Source of the DNA: Fibrobacter sp.
Lineage (GTDB): Bacteria; Fibrobacterota; Fibrobacteria; Fibrobacterales; Fibrobacteraceae
Reading direction: 5' to 3'
DNA length: 40,501 nt
Assembly: GCA_012523035.1 (NCBI GenBank)
Contig: JAAYJH010000010.1
Coordinates: 1 to 40,501, forward strand
Below are positions 16,610 to 24,114 of the stretch, piece after piece. How positions within the stretch are numbered: position 1 is the stretch's first letter; every line of letters begins with the position of its first letter. Below the pieces are notes generated by a model. That model saw only the letters and a list, made by a program, of their open reading frames with translations, made no database searches and was not told where the DNA came from. Position numbers and translations under genes: made by a program.

Positions 16610-17465
16610 GCTTTGAGTTTTTTCTAGAGATCTCATATAAACCGAGGGATAAAGCAACAGACGCATTATAAGAGTGGGCTTCGGGCATCATGGGGATTCG
16701 AAGCACAGCATCGCACTGTTTTTTTATAAATGGTGGAAGCCCTTGGTCTTCACCGCCCACAGCCAAAATCACTTGCTTTTGAAACTTATAGCCAGCTAAA
16801 CTAATGTTTGTAGCCGCATCTAAGCCAGTGACTTGAAAGCCTTTTTCTTTTAATTCTTTAATAACTCCTTCTAGATTAGAAGGTCTACAAATGCGAAGTT
16901 TTTCTAAGGCTCCTGCCGCAGTCCTTGCTACAGTAGGAGTGATACCACACATTCCTTTTGCAGGGATCAGCAATAAATCCACATTTAAAGCGAGGGCAGA
17001 GCGAATACAAGCCCCTAAATTCCTAGGGTCTTCGATGTTGGTAGCCACTGCGATTATTTTATCTTCTTTTTTTGCTTTGGCTTCTAAAAACTCTTCTGCA
17101 ACATCTTCCCATGCAAGCAACGATTTTTCGTTACATAGAGCCACCACTCCCCCATTGGGTGTCGCATAAGAATCTAAAACGCGGGCTTCTACTTGTTGCA
17201 CATGAATGTGATTGCGTTTCGCATGTTTTTGAAGAGAATAGAGTCGAGGATTTTTAGATTGGTGTAAAAATAAAATCCGATGCACTTTGTAGGGTTCTTT
17301 TTCTATAAGCTCTTGAACCTCTAAGATCCCTCCGACTGCCACCTGAGGTGTTGTTTCTGTATCACTCATGGCTACGGCTATATTTTTTGGAGAAGGCCGC
17401 TTAGAGAAAGAAGTTTTCTTAAATTGGGGGTTTCTGCCAAAAGGGCGTGAATTAGCTTTGTTCAT
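16602..17465 (-). CDS. rlmB: TrmH/RlmB-type 2'-O-ribose RNA methyltransferase
   Basis: A SPOUT methylase that probably modifies G2251 of 23S rRNA. A basic, disordered N-terminus (about 35 residues) is followed by the substrate-binding domain ('VAVGGILEVQELIE', 'YATPNGGVVALC') and the SPOUT knot with motif 1 'NIEDPRNLGACIRSA', motif 2 'LAVGGEDQGLPP' and motif 3 'IPMMPEAHSYNASVAL', where SYNAS stands in for the usual SLNVS. At 287 aa it is slightly longer than E. coli RlmB because of the basic tail. It is in an operon with 5-formyl-THF cyclo-ligase (14 nt overlap). Assignment to RlmB rather than another TrmH paralog is likely but not certain. Confidence 0.88.
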   Translation of the reverse strand: MNKANSRPFGRNPQFKKTSFSKRPSPKNIAVAMSDTETTPQVAVGGILEVQELIEKEPYKVHRILFLHQSKNPRLYSLQKHAKRNHIHVQQVEARVLDSYATPNGGVVALCNEKSLLAWEDVAEEFLEAKAKKEDKIIAVATNIEDPRNLGACIRSALALNVDLLLIPAKGMCGITPTVARTAAGALEKLRICRPSNLEGVIKELKEKGFQVTGLDAATNISLAGYKFQKQVILAVGGEDQGLPPFIKKQCDAVLRIPMMPEAHSYNASVALSLGLYEISRKNSKLI

Positions 17466-17976
17466 TCGAGGTGTCCTTGTTTCGAAATTCTTTTGCTAGA
17501 ATATAATTCATCTTGATGTCATGATCTTTTAATTTCAATGATTTAGAGCTAATTTGAGTCGAAAATGCGATTCCCACTTTATAGGAGTGTGGGTATTTTA
17601 CTAAAAGACGATCGTAATAACCTTTTCCATGCCCGTGTCTTGCTCCATCTCTAGAAAAACGCTTTCCTGGCACTAAAAATAAGTCTATCTCTTTTTGCCA
17701 CATAGGGAGTTTTGCAAGCGGTTCTTGAATGCCAAAATGTCCTGTTTGCAGCTCTTGTGTTAAATCTTTAATTTCAACAAAGTGCATTGTAGTGTCACTA
17801 GTAACTAGTGGAAGTAAAAGTTTTTTTGTTTGGATAATAATAGAGAGCAAAGGGCTAATATCGGGTTCTGTTTTTAATGGAAAAAATGCCGCCACCGTTT
17901 TTGCTTTTTGAAAAACCGAGAGCTTTTGAACTTCGTCTACTATCCATGCGGATTCTTCTGGGTGTGTTAAATTCAT
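17452..17976 (-). CDS. 5-formyltetrahydrofolate cyclo-ligase family
   Basis: This enzyme converts 5-formyl-THF to 5,10-methenyl-THF with ATP. The signature 'LVPGKRFSRDGARHGHGKG' followed by 'YYDRLL' is clear, as is 'VAAFFPLKTEPDISPLL'. At 174 aa it lacks the basic N-terminal helix (Lys/Arg residues that help bind ATP) found in most members; no in-frame start lies further upstream because of a TGA just before the ATG. It may be a divergent or reduced version. It overlaps the upstream exonuclease by 4 nt and the downstream rlmB-like gene by 14 nt. Confidence 0.88.
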   Translation of the reverse strand: MNLTHPEESAWIVDEVQKLSVFQKAKTVAAFFPLKTEPDISPLLSIIIQTKKLLLPLVTSDTTMHFVEIKDLTQELQTGHFGIQEPLAKLPMWQKEIDLFLVPGKRFSRDGARHGHGKGYYDRLLVKYPHSYKVGIAFSTQISSKSLKLKDHDIKMNYILAKEFRNKDTSNEQS

Positions 17977-19106
17977 AGGAGTTCATTTTCATTTAAAATT
18001 TTTTGCCACAAATCTATTTGAAAATTCATTAAATGGGCTTGGCTAAAACGCTCTTCCCAAGAAAAAGGAGGCCTGGTTGCCAAAGCGATGAGTTGCGGAC
18101 GATTGGCGATAATAGAAGGGTCTATTTGCAAAGATTCGGCTTTTTGATTTCGAATGGTTTTAAGCTGGTCTAAAAGCTTAACTTCGGGTAAAAGTTCGGG
18201 TGGTGGTGGGTGTTTGTAGGGTGAAGGATAAGATTCTTTTTTAACACTAAAAGCTGTTCTTAAAGTATTATAAAAAGATTCTAGCCTCTTTGCAGTAAAA
18301 CTTTTAGGTAATTTAGGTAAAATACTAGGGTCGAAATCCTGGTGAGGTGTGATCCTTTTGACCAAATTCAGCATAAATCCTGGAGCTAAAACCTTATAAG
18401 AAGGTCGATCTAGTTTTTTTGCTTCTTTTTCTCGCCAATACCAAAGGTGTTTTAACAAGTTTAGGCTTTTGGCTGAGAGTCGATGCGAACCAATAATTCG
18501 CCACGGTTCTTTTTTTTCGGGACTAGGGATTTGAGTGACTTGAAGTAAATAAGCTCCCATTTCTTTTAACCAATGGAATCGATTCTTTTGGAGTAACTGT
18601 TCGCCTAGTAGTGCACAAAGTTCGTGTAAAAAAACAGTGTCGTTCATTGCATAGCGACACATTTCAGCTGGCAAAGGTCTCAAAGTCCAATCGGATTTTT
18701 GTTTGTCTTTTTCTAAAACTTCTTGAAAATATTTATAGACCAAATCTACTAGTCCTAATTTTTTTTCTCCCAAAAATTTAGCTGCAAGCATGGTATCAAA
18801 GACAGAAACTGGAGAGTATTTAAAGTTTTTCCATAAAAGTCTCAAATCATAATCAGCACCGTGCAAAATAATATGCTTCATGGCTTTTGAAGTAAAGATT
18901 GGAGATAAATCAAGCCCCGCTAAAGTATCCACAAGCCAATGAGTCTCTCCGATGGTGATTTGAATAAGACACAATTTAATCTCATAATGATACATAGGAT
19001 CGGCTTCTGTGTCCACAGCAGCAATATCATAAAACTGCAAATGGTATAAAAGTTGCTTCAACGATGAGTCATCATGGACAAGTGTATATTTGGGGTTTAA
19101 AGTCAC
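17973..19106 (-). CDS. rnd: Ribonuclease D-like 3'-5' exonuclease with HRDC domain
   Basis: A DEDD-family exonuclease that trims tRNA and other RNA 3' ends. Exo I is 'AVDTEADPMYHYEIKLCLIQI', of which the key residues are Asp and Glu in 'DTEAD'; Exo II is 'ILHGADYDLRLLW'; Exo III is 'MCRYAMNDTVFL' with Tyr and Asp. An HRDC domain follows at about residues 210-290 ('LKHLWYWREKEAKKLDRP', 'SYKVLAPGFML'), as in RNase D. At 377 aa the length matches E. coli Rnd (375). The start codon is GTG. It heads the three-gene operon with the cyclo-ligase and methylase and is divergent from trpS. Confidence 0.92.
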   Translation of the reverse strand: MTLNPKYTLVHDDSSLKQLLYHLQFYDIAAVDTEADPMYHYEIKLCLIQITIGETHWLVDTLAGLDLSPIFTSKAMKHIILHGADYDLRLLWKNFKYSPVSVFDTMLAAKFLGEKKLGLVDLVYKYFQEVLEKDKQKSDWTLRPLPAEMCRYAMNDTVFLHELCALLGEQLLQKNRFHWLKEMGAYLLQVTQIPSPEKKEPWRIIGSHRLSAKSLNLLKHLWYWREKEAKKLDRPSYKVLAPGFMLNLVKRITPHQDFDPSILPKLPKSFTAKRLESFYNTLRTAFSVKKESYPSPYKHPPPPELLPEVKLLDQLKTIRNQKAESLQIDPSIIANRPQLIALATRPPFSWEERFSQAHLMNFQIDLWQKILNENELL

Positions 19107-19177
19107 AAGTCTTATGAATCTAATAAAAAAAACAAAAGAGAGAACATTTTAAAAAATCAAATGTTAAATTTGAAATT

Positions 19178-20170
19178 ATGAAAGCTATTTCTCTTACGGG
19201 TATTAAACCCACAGGAACCCCACATTTGGGAAATTATTTAGGAGCTATTCGCCCTGCTTTGGACCTAGCTCAACAATATGAGCCAGTCTATTTTATCGCA
19301 GACTATCATGCTTTAACTACCGTGCAAGACGCCTCTCTAATGCGAGACAATATATATAAGGTAGCCGCCACTTGGCTAGCTTTGGGATTAAATCCAGAAG
19401 AAGCTTTGTTTTATAAACAAAGTGACATACCCGAAATCTTTGAATTGAATTGGGCTTTGAGTTGCATTACTCCCAAAGGCTTTATGAATAGAGCCCATGC
19501 TTACAAAGACAAAGTGGCAAAAAATATAGAAGCAGGCGAAGATCAAGACTATGGTGTGAATATGGGTCTTTATGCTTACCCATGTTTAATGAATGCGGAT
19601 ATTTTAATATTTAACGCCAATGTAGTCCCTGTGGGTAAAGATCAAAAACAGCATGTAGAGTTTGCTCGAGACATTGCTCTTCGATTCAACAAAACATTCG
19701 CTCCAATTTTCACCATCCCAGAACCCATTATTCAAGAAAAAAGCGATGTAATTCCTGGTTTAGATGGTCGAAAAATGAGCAAATCTTATGGGAACACTAT
19801 CGAAATCTTTTTGGAGAGCAAGGCATTAAAGAAAAAAATCGGGAAAATAGTCACCAATACACAAAGCATCGAAGAAGCAAAAGATCCAGACTCTTGCCAC
19901 ATTTTTGCCTTGTACAAGCTTTTTGCAAGTCCAGAAGCTACAGAATCTTTGGCTACACGATACAGAGCAGGTGGTTTGGGGTGGGGGCATGCCAAAGCAG
20001 AGTTACACCATCTTTTAGAAGAGACTTTTCAAGAAGCTAGGACTAAGTATTTTCATTTAATGGCCAACCCCTTAGAGATAGAAAAGATCTTGGATTATGG
20101 AGCCCAAAAAGCAAGGCTTAGAGCCAAAGAAAACATGGAAAAAATTCGAGAAGCTTTGGGAGTCTCTTAA
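19178..20170 (+). CDS. trpS: Tryptophanyl-tRNA synthetase
   Basis: A class I synthetase that charges tRNA-Trp. It has the HIGH-equivalent 'GTPHLGNYLGA' at residues 12-22, 'YFIADYHALTT', and the KMSKS motif in 'LDGRKMSKSYGN' near residue 198. At 330 aa it is the usual bacterial length. No Shine-Dalgarno is obvious before the ATG. Its last 4 bases overlap the end of a convergent gene. Confidence 0.97.
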   Translation: MKAISLTGIKPTGTPHLGNYLGAIRPALDLAQQYEPVYFIADYHALTTVQDASLMRDNIYKVAATWLALGLNPEEALFYKQSDIPEIFELNWALSCITPKGFMNRAHAYKDKVAKNIEAGEDQDYGVNMGLYAYPCLMNADILIFNANVVPVGKDQKQHVEFARDIALRFNKTFAPIFTIPEPIIQEKSDVIPGLDGRKMSKSYGNTIEIFLESKALKKKIGKIVTNTQSIEEAKDPDSCHIFALYKLFASPEATESLATRYRAGGLGWGHAKAELHHLLEETFQEARTKYFHLMANPLEIEKILDYGAQKARLRAKENMEKIREALGVS

Positions 20171-20751
20171 AAGGAGTAGGAATATCCTATAGCCCACAAG
20201 TAAGAAAAGTATTTTTCATTGTAAAATATAGGGACTTCATTTTTAACAAAAAATCCAAAAAAATGAAAGCTAGCCCCTATAGATATATCAATGAATTCTT
20301 TTTGAGAATAAGGGAGTAAAAAACTGGTTTTTTGAATAGAGTTAAAATCTTGGTGCATTTTATTTTCTCTTCGAGCATAAAAATATCCTCCACTTAAAAA
20401 GATTTCCATAAAAGCGGGTCTTTCTCTAAAGAAAGATATACCGCCATTCCCTCTTACACTAAGCCAGAATTTATCGGCATTAAAGTAAAAGCCCATCGAC
20501 TCTAATCTAGTCAATGCAAAAACAGAAGCCTCTATTGGGTGGTGATAGGCAAGTCCCAAAAGCAAAGGACTTGGATTCGCTACGGATATGGAAAAATCCC
20601 AGTGTTTCTTTGTGGATGTATTGTTTGAAAATAGAAAAGAGCTTAAAAGCAACAAAAAAAAGAAAATTCTCTGGAAATACAATATGCTAGAATTTAAGTT
20701 AAAAATAAAAACCTCCAAAAAGCTATAATAAAGATACCAAATGGCGGTCAT
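20167..20751 (-). CDS. Predicted exported protein, function unknown
   Basis: Not recognised. A very hydrophobic segment 'ILYFQRIFFFLLLLSSFLF' looks like a signal peptide; the rest is aromatic and strand-rich ('GFYFNADKFWLSVRGNG', 'GGYFYARREN') and ends in '...YSYSF', which suggests a small outer-membrane beta-barrel. The start is uncertain: ATG 20751 gives a long odd N-terminus, TTG 20682 lies right before the signal, and a strong GGAGG (20712-20716) is well spaced only for an ATT at 20704-20706. It converges on trpS with a 4-nt overlap. Confidence 0.6.
   Translation of the reverse strand: MTAIWYLYYSFLEVFIFNLNSSILYFQRIFFFLLLLSSFLFSNNTSTKKHWDFSISVANPSPLLLGLAYHHPIEASVFALTRLESMGFYFNADKFWLSVRGNGGISFFRERPAFMEIFLSGGYFYARRENKMHQDFNSIQKTSFLLPYSQKEFIDISIGASFHFFGFFVKNEVPIFYNEKYFSYLWAIGYSYSF
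20724..20729 (+). promoter_or_regulatory. Perfect -10 box before a small basic gene
   Basis: TATAAT at 20724-20729 would place the transcription start near 20736, only about 5 nt before ATG 20741. No good -35 box is visible. Confidence 0.3.
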
Positions 20752-20950
20752 GAAGCAAGCCAATTTTTCTAAAAACACACCGATAGCGTACTACAAAAGA
20801 GTACTTCGAGTCTATGCAGAAAATTTAAACGAAGCAAAAGACTTAAAAACTAGAAAACGAGTTGGATTCACAAAAAAATCAAATAATCGCCTAAGAAAAA
20901 GTTTAAATGATGAAAACCCTAGTTTTTTGTTTAAATTAAAAAAAGAATGA
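20741..20950 (+). CDS. Small basic protein, function unknown
   Basis: A 69-aa Lys/Arg/Asn-rich product ('KRVLRVYAENLNEAKDLK', 'KRVGFTKKSNNRLRKSL') with no signal or membrane segment. ATG 20750 is an alternative start. It has no Shine-Dalgarno, but a perfect TATAAT lies 12 nt upstream, which would make it almost leaderless. Its 5' end overlaps the longest form of the divergent gene. It could be a small nucleic-acid-binding protein or a chance frame. Confidence 0.4.
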   Translation: MAVMKQANFSKNTPIAYYKRVLRVYAENLNEAKDLKTRKRVGFTKKSNNRLRKSLNDENPSFLFKLKKE

Positions 20951-21045
20951 GGTGACTTCGCTAATTGAATTCACAATATGAAAAAATCAATAACTTAGGT
21001 TTTTGACTTCGTATTGCATTAAAAACTTGTATTCAGGAGTGTAGA

Positions 21046-21747
21046 ATGATGGGTGTTTTTTATATACTACTTTTATCTTTCTTAGTGGCATGTAGTGAAA
21101 AATCAAATGAAGCACCTTTAGAAGACTATTCGATTTCTTCTAGTCTTTTTGAAGAGCACAAGCCTTCTTCATCTTCTTTATTTTTGGATACTTCTCTTAA
21201 TTTATCTTCTGAAACTCTTTTTTCTAGCTCTTCTTCTAACACTTATAAACTAAGTTCTTCCCTCTATTATGTTCAAAGTTCAAGCTCTTTATTGCCTATT
21301 GAAAGCTTTAGTTCTAGCTCTTACTCTGCTGATTCTTTGTCTATGCAAGATTTGTGTTTAAAAATAGTCAATGACTACCGAGCTAGTGAATCTATTTTAC
21401 CTTTGAATCGAGCTACACAAGCACAAGATTCTTGCACCCTCGCTCAATCTGCATTGGACTTAGAAGAAAAAAAAGCACATGGTCATTTTGGAATATGTAA
21501 AGAGCGAGCACAAAACACCGGGCCTTCGATCTCATTAAAATATTATAATACTGAAACTAAAATTTTAACTGCTTATTTAAAAATGATGTGGGAAGATGAA
21601 AAAGAAATGGTTTTAAACGGTGAAACCGAATATAATAAGATTGGTCACTATTTGAATATGAAAAACGAATCTTACCACTCCCTTGCTTGTGAAATCGCTT
21701 ACGATGAAACGAGGTCTGTGGCCTGGCTCAATATGAATTTCTTTTAA
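21046..21747 (+). CDS. Serine-rich lipoprotein with CAP/SCP-like domain
   Basis: A 233-aa protein with a signal peptide ending in 'LVAC' (Cys16). Residues about 35-100 are a linker with repeated runs of four or five serines, the low-complexity type common in Fibrobacter surface proteins. The C-terminal domain (about 103-233) is CAP/SCP-like: 'CLKIVNDYRASESILPL' at its start, a Cys in 'DSCTLAQSA', and the signature 'AHGHFGICKERAQN'. CAP proteins are extracellular; bacterial roles are mostly unknown. AGGAG lies 6 nt before the ATG. The small RNA terminator lies immediately after its stop. Confidence 0.85.
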   Translation: MMGVFYILLLSFLVACSEKSNEAPLEDYSISSSLFEEHKPSSSSLFLDTSLNLSSETLFSSSSSNTYKLSSSLYYVQSSSSLLPIESFSSSSYSADSLSMQDLCLKIVNDYRASESILPLNRATQAQDSCTLAQSALDLEEKKAHGHFGICKERAQNTGPSISLKYYNTETKILTAYLKMMWEDEKEMVLNGETEYNKIGHYLNMKNESYHSLACEIAYDETRSVAWLNMNFF

Positions 21748-21748
21748 T

Positions 21749-21788
21749 AAAAAAAGGCAAAGATAAAAGCACGACCTTTATCTTTGCC
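21749..21788 (-). terminator. Intrinsic terminator of the small RNA
   Basis: GGCAAAGATAAA (21756-21767) and TTTATCTTTGCC (21777-21788) pair perfectly over 12 bp. On the minus strand a run of seven T follows. It also lies directly after the CAP gene on the plus strand, but there it lacks a T run. Confidence 0.88.
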
Positions 21789-21875
21789 AATAAGTAAAAG
21801 CAGAGTCTTCCGTCAATTTTACCCCGTGATTTGATCCAGCATCCCTTCTCTAAACCAAAACTAACGGAAGACTCT
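21749..21875 (-). ncRNA. Structured small RNA of unknown family, with promoter and terminator
   Basis: On the minus strand a complete small transcription unit is visible. The promoter is TTGCAA-17 bp-TATATT (21910-21882), giving a start near 21875. The RNA then begins with AGAGTCTTCCGT, which pairs exactly with ACGGAAGACTCT about 47 nt later; seven further pairs, two of them G-U, extend this to a stem of about 19 bp enclosing roughly 36 nt. A 12-bp perfect terminator hairpin with a T run ends it at 21749. Expected length is about 127 nt. There is no reading frame of note. It does not match 6S RNA, SRP RNA, tmRNA, RNase P or a riboswitch that I know. Confidence 0.75.
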
Positions 21876-21881
21876 ATTCAT

Positions 21882-21910
21882 AATATACAAGACTCTAGAT
21901 TCAATTGCAA
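21882..21910 (-). promoter_or_regulatory. Sigma-70 promoter of the small RNA
   Basis: -35 TTGCAA (21905-21910), 17-bp spacer, -10 TATATT (21882-21887). Four of six and five of six consensus bases with ideal spacing; the predicted start coincides with the left edge of the long stem. Confidence 0.7.
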
Positions 21911-22007
21911 GTTTTTTTTTACAATTGATGATTTAAAGTAAAATAGTCTAAATTGGACTAGTCTTTTTGAGCTAAATACACGCTTTTTTTGAGAATCACT
22001 CTAAAAT

Positions 22008-22040
22008 AAAAAAACAGCTGGATTCTTCCAGCTGTTTTTA
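22008..22040 (-). terminator. Terminator of tRNA-Arg
   Basis: A 13-bp perfect stem (22010-22022 with 22027-22039, loop of four) with T runs lies 3 nt after the tRNA on the minus strand. Confidence 0.88.
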
Positions 22041-22042
22041 AG

Positions 22043-22116
22043 TACCGCCAGCGCGGTTCGAACGCACGACCTACTGCTTAGAAGGCAGTTGCTCTATCCA
22101 GCTGAGCTATGGCGGC
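22043..22116 (-). tRNA. tRNA-Arg (anticodon TCT)
   Basis: Acceptor GCCGCCA/TGGCGGT (first pair G-U), D arm GCTC/GAGC, anticodon stem ACTGC/GCAGT with loop CTTCTAA giving TCT, which reads AGA, and T arm GTGCG/CGCGC around TTCGAAC. Discriminator A; CCA not encoded. AGA is a major arginine codon in such AT-rich genomes. Confidence 0.96.
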
Positions 22117-22310
22117 TCAATTTGAAGTAAATTTAGTTTTTTTTACTATTTATTAAAGTGTTAAATGTTATATTATTAAAAGAATGCTTAAAAAGTTTTA
22201 ATTATTGGACTTATTTTGAATTTATTTCATTCAATTTTGTTTGGTTTTAGCTTTTTAACCTCTATTTTATGACTACTTTATAGTTCATTTTTATTTTAAA
22301 GGATTTTGCC
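22117..22310. other. AT-rich gap upstream of the HD-like gene
   Basis: Very AT-rich, with no gene or clear structure. It must hold the promoters of tRNA-Arg (minus) and of the gene at 22311 (plus), but no convincing -35/-10 pair can be singled out. Confidence 0.3.
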
Positions 22311-22835
22311 ATGTTCACTTATGACAATGCACTTGAAATTGCTACCGAAGCACACAAAAATCAAAAGAATCGTTCTGGAGGACTTTATGTGGATTATCTA
22401 AAAGCTGTAGTTCGAGACCTTCAAGAAGCCCAAGAACCAGAAGATGTTTTAATTGTTGCTATTTTACAAGATATAATGGGAGAGTCCACCCACTACACCG
22501 CAGAGAAATTAAACGAATTAGGAGTTCCACAAAACATATTAGAAATCATTTCTCTTTTGACTCATCGAAAAGATCAGGCTTTTATTGATTCTTATAGTTG
22601 TGATTTAATGGCTTCTGCAATGCCCGCCGAAGAAGCCACCTACGAGGCCAGAGAAAAAGAATACCTTCTCTATATCGATAAACTTAAAAAAAACAACATT
22701 GCAAAAAAGGTTAAAACAACAGCCACTCGAGTCCTTTTAAGTGAAGACTTTTTACCAAAAAATCAAAGGCGAGAGAAAAAAAATAAATATCGAATCCAAA
22801 AATACGAAGCAGCTCTTAAAAAACTGGAAGAATAA
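22311..22835 (+). CDS. Degenerate RelA/SpoT-type HD-domain protein
   Basis: The 174-aa product has the layout of (p)ppGpp hydrolase HD domains: 'ALEIATEAHKNQKNRSGG' as the first helix with the first His, and 'DVLIVAILQDIMGEST' where active enzymes have an L-H-D-x-x-E-D-T pattern. The HD histidine is Gln, the E-D is G-E, and the His-Pro after the first motif is 'YLK'. The last metal aspartate region ('KLADR') reads 'KTTATRVLL'. The metal site is therefore probably lost and the protein is more likely a binding or structural relative. AGGA precedes the ATG and a strong terminator follows. Confidence 0.65.
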   Translation: MFTYDNALEIATEAHKNQKNRSGGLYVDYLKAVVRDLQEAQEPEDVLIVAILQDIMGESTHYTAEKLNELGVPQNILEIISLLTHRKDQAFIDSYSCDLMASAMPAEEATYEAREKEYLLYIDKLKKNNIAKKVKTTATRVLLSEDFLPKNQRREKKNKYRIQKYEAALKKLEE

Positions 22836-22850
22836 TTTACACTTTTTATT

Positions 22851-22884
22851 AAAGCGAGGCTTAAAGATTAGGCTTCGCTTTTTT
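22851..22884 (+). terminator. Intrinsic terminator after the HD-like gene
   Basis: AAAGCGAGGC (22851-22860) pairs with GCTTCGCTTT (22872-22881) over ten pairs including one G-U, and T6 ends at 22884. Confidence 0.88.
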
Positions 22885-22978
22885 ATATTGCAAAAGCCTC
22901 CTATAATAGAAAAGGTATAGCCGAAAAGCAAAGAATCTACTAAATTTGTTTTGTCACTTCATCATGCTTAGGAAATCC

Positions 22979-24079
22979 ATGAATCAAAACATTTATAACT
23001 TTAGTGCAGGCCCTTCAGTGCTTCCCAAAGAGGCCACCAAGCAAGCTGCAGAGGCCATTTTAAACTTTGCCAACACAGGCGTTGGTATTTTAGAGATGAG
23101 TCATCGTACTCCTCCTATAGAAAACATGGTTGCACAAACCGACTCTCTTCTCAGAGAGCTTTTGCAAATTCCAGATTCTTATGAAATTTTATTTCTAGGA
23201 GGTGGTGCTTCTCTTCAATTTTCTATGGTCCCATTAAACTTATGTTCCAGCGACGACACCGTGGACTATACAGACACTGGAGTATGGGCGGCAAAGGCTA
23301 TTAAAGAAGCAAAGCAACTGGCTCATGTCAATGTGGTATCCTCCTCTAAAGAAAGTATTTATAGTTATATCCCCAAAGACTTTAATCAAAGTGCTAAGGC
23401 TACCTACCTTCATGTCACTAGTAACAATACTATTTATGGCACTCAGTGGAAAACATTCCCAAAGGCGAACACCTATTTAGTGTCTGACATGAGTTCTGAT
23501 ATTTTAAGTCGAAAAATCAATGTCTCTGACTTTGGATTGATTTATGCTGGAGCTCAAAAAAACATGAGCTGTGCTGGTGTCACGGTGGTTATTGTTCGAA
23601 AGGATATCCTTGGTAAAACCAATAGAATTGTCCCTACTATGCTCCAATACCAAACTCATATCGAAGCTAAGAGTATGTTCAACACCCCTCCTGTGTTCCC
23701 CATTTATGTGATGAATCGCACACTAAATTGGCTTCAAGAAAATGGTGGTGTCGAAAATATCGAAAAAATCAATATAGAAAAAAGCAATCTACTTTATGAA
23801 GCTTTAGATCAGTCCAAACTCTTTATGGGAACAGCAGCAAAAGAAGATCGTTCGACTATGAATGTGCCTTTTGTGTTTAATAAAGAAAATGTTTCTGAAA
23901 ATCAGATTCAAAGTTTAGAAAAAGACTTCTTGAATTTCACTACTGAGCAAGGCTTAGTTCAACTAAAAGGTCATCGTTCTGTGGGTGGATTTAGGGCCAG
24001 TATTTATAATGCTATGCCCATAGATGGAATTAAGGCACTGGTCCAAGCTTTAGAAGATTTCGAAAAGAAAGTGATTTAA
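22979..24079 (+). CDS. serC: Phosphoserine aminotransferase
   Basis: A PLP enzyme that makes 3-phosphoserine from 3-phosphohydroxypyruvate and glutamate in serine synthesis; it may also act in pyridoxine synthesis. The start 'NFSAGPSVLP' and 'GILEMSHRTPP', the 'FLGGGASLQFSMVPLNL' phosphate-binding segment and the PLP lysine in 'YAGAQKNMSCAGV' (about residue 194) are all standard. I chose ATG 22979 (366 aa, preceded by AGGAAAT) because the upstream 11 residues do not fit the family. It is flanked by terminators on both sides, so it is probably transcribed alone. Confidence 0.96.
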   Translation: MNQNIYNFSAGPSVLPKEATKQAAEAILNFANTGVGILEMSHRTPPIENMVAQTDSLLRELLQIPDSYEILFLGGGASLQFSMVPLNLCSSDDTVDYTDTGVWAAKAIKEAKQLAHVNVVSSSKESIYSYIPKDFNQSAKATYLHVTSNNTIYGTQWKTFPKANTYLVSDMSSDILSRKINVSDFGLIYAGAQKNMSCAGVTVVIVRKDILGKTNRIVPTMLQYQTHIEAKSMFNTPPVFPIYVMNRTLNWLQENGGVENIEKINIEKSNLLYEALDQSKLFMGTAAKEDRSTMNVPFVFNKENVSENQIQSLEKDFLNFTTEQGLVQLKGHRSVGGFRASIYNAMPIDGIKALVQALEDFEKKVI

Positions 24080-24083
24080 GTAA

Positions 24084-24113
24084 AAAAAAACTCCTGAAAC
24101 CAGGAGTTTTTTT
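24084..24113. terminator. Bidirectional terminator between serC and the TIGR02145 gene
   Basis: CTCCTG (24091-24096) pairs with CAGGAG (24101-24106), flanked by seven A on one side and seven T on the other, so it can stop transcription from both convergent genes. Confidence 0.92.
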
Positions 24114-24114
24114 A

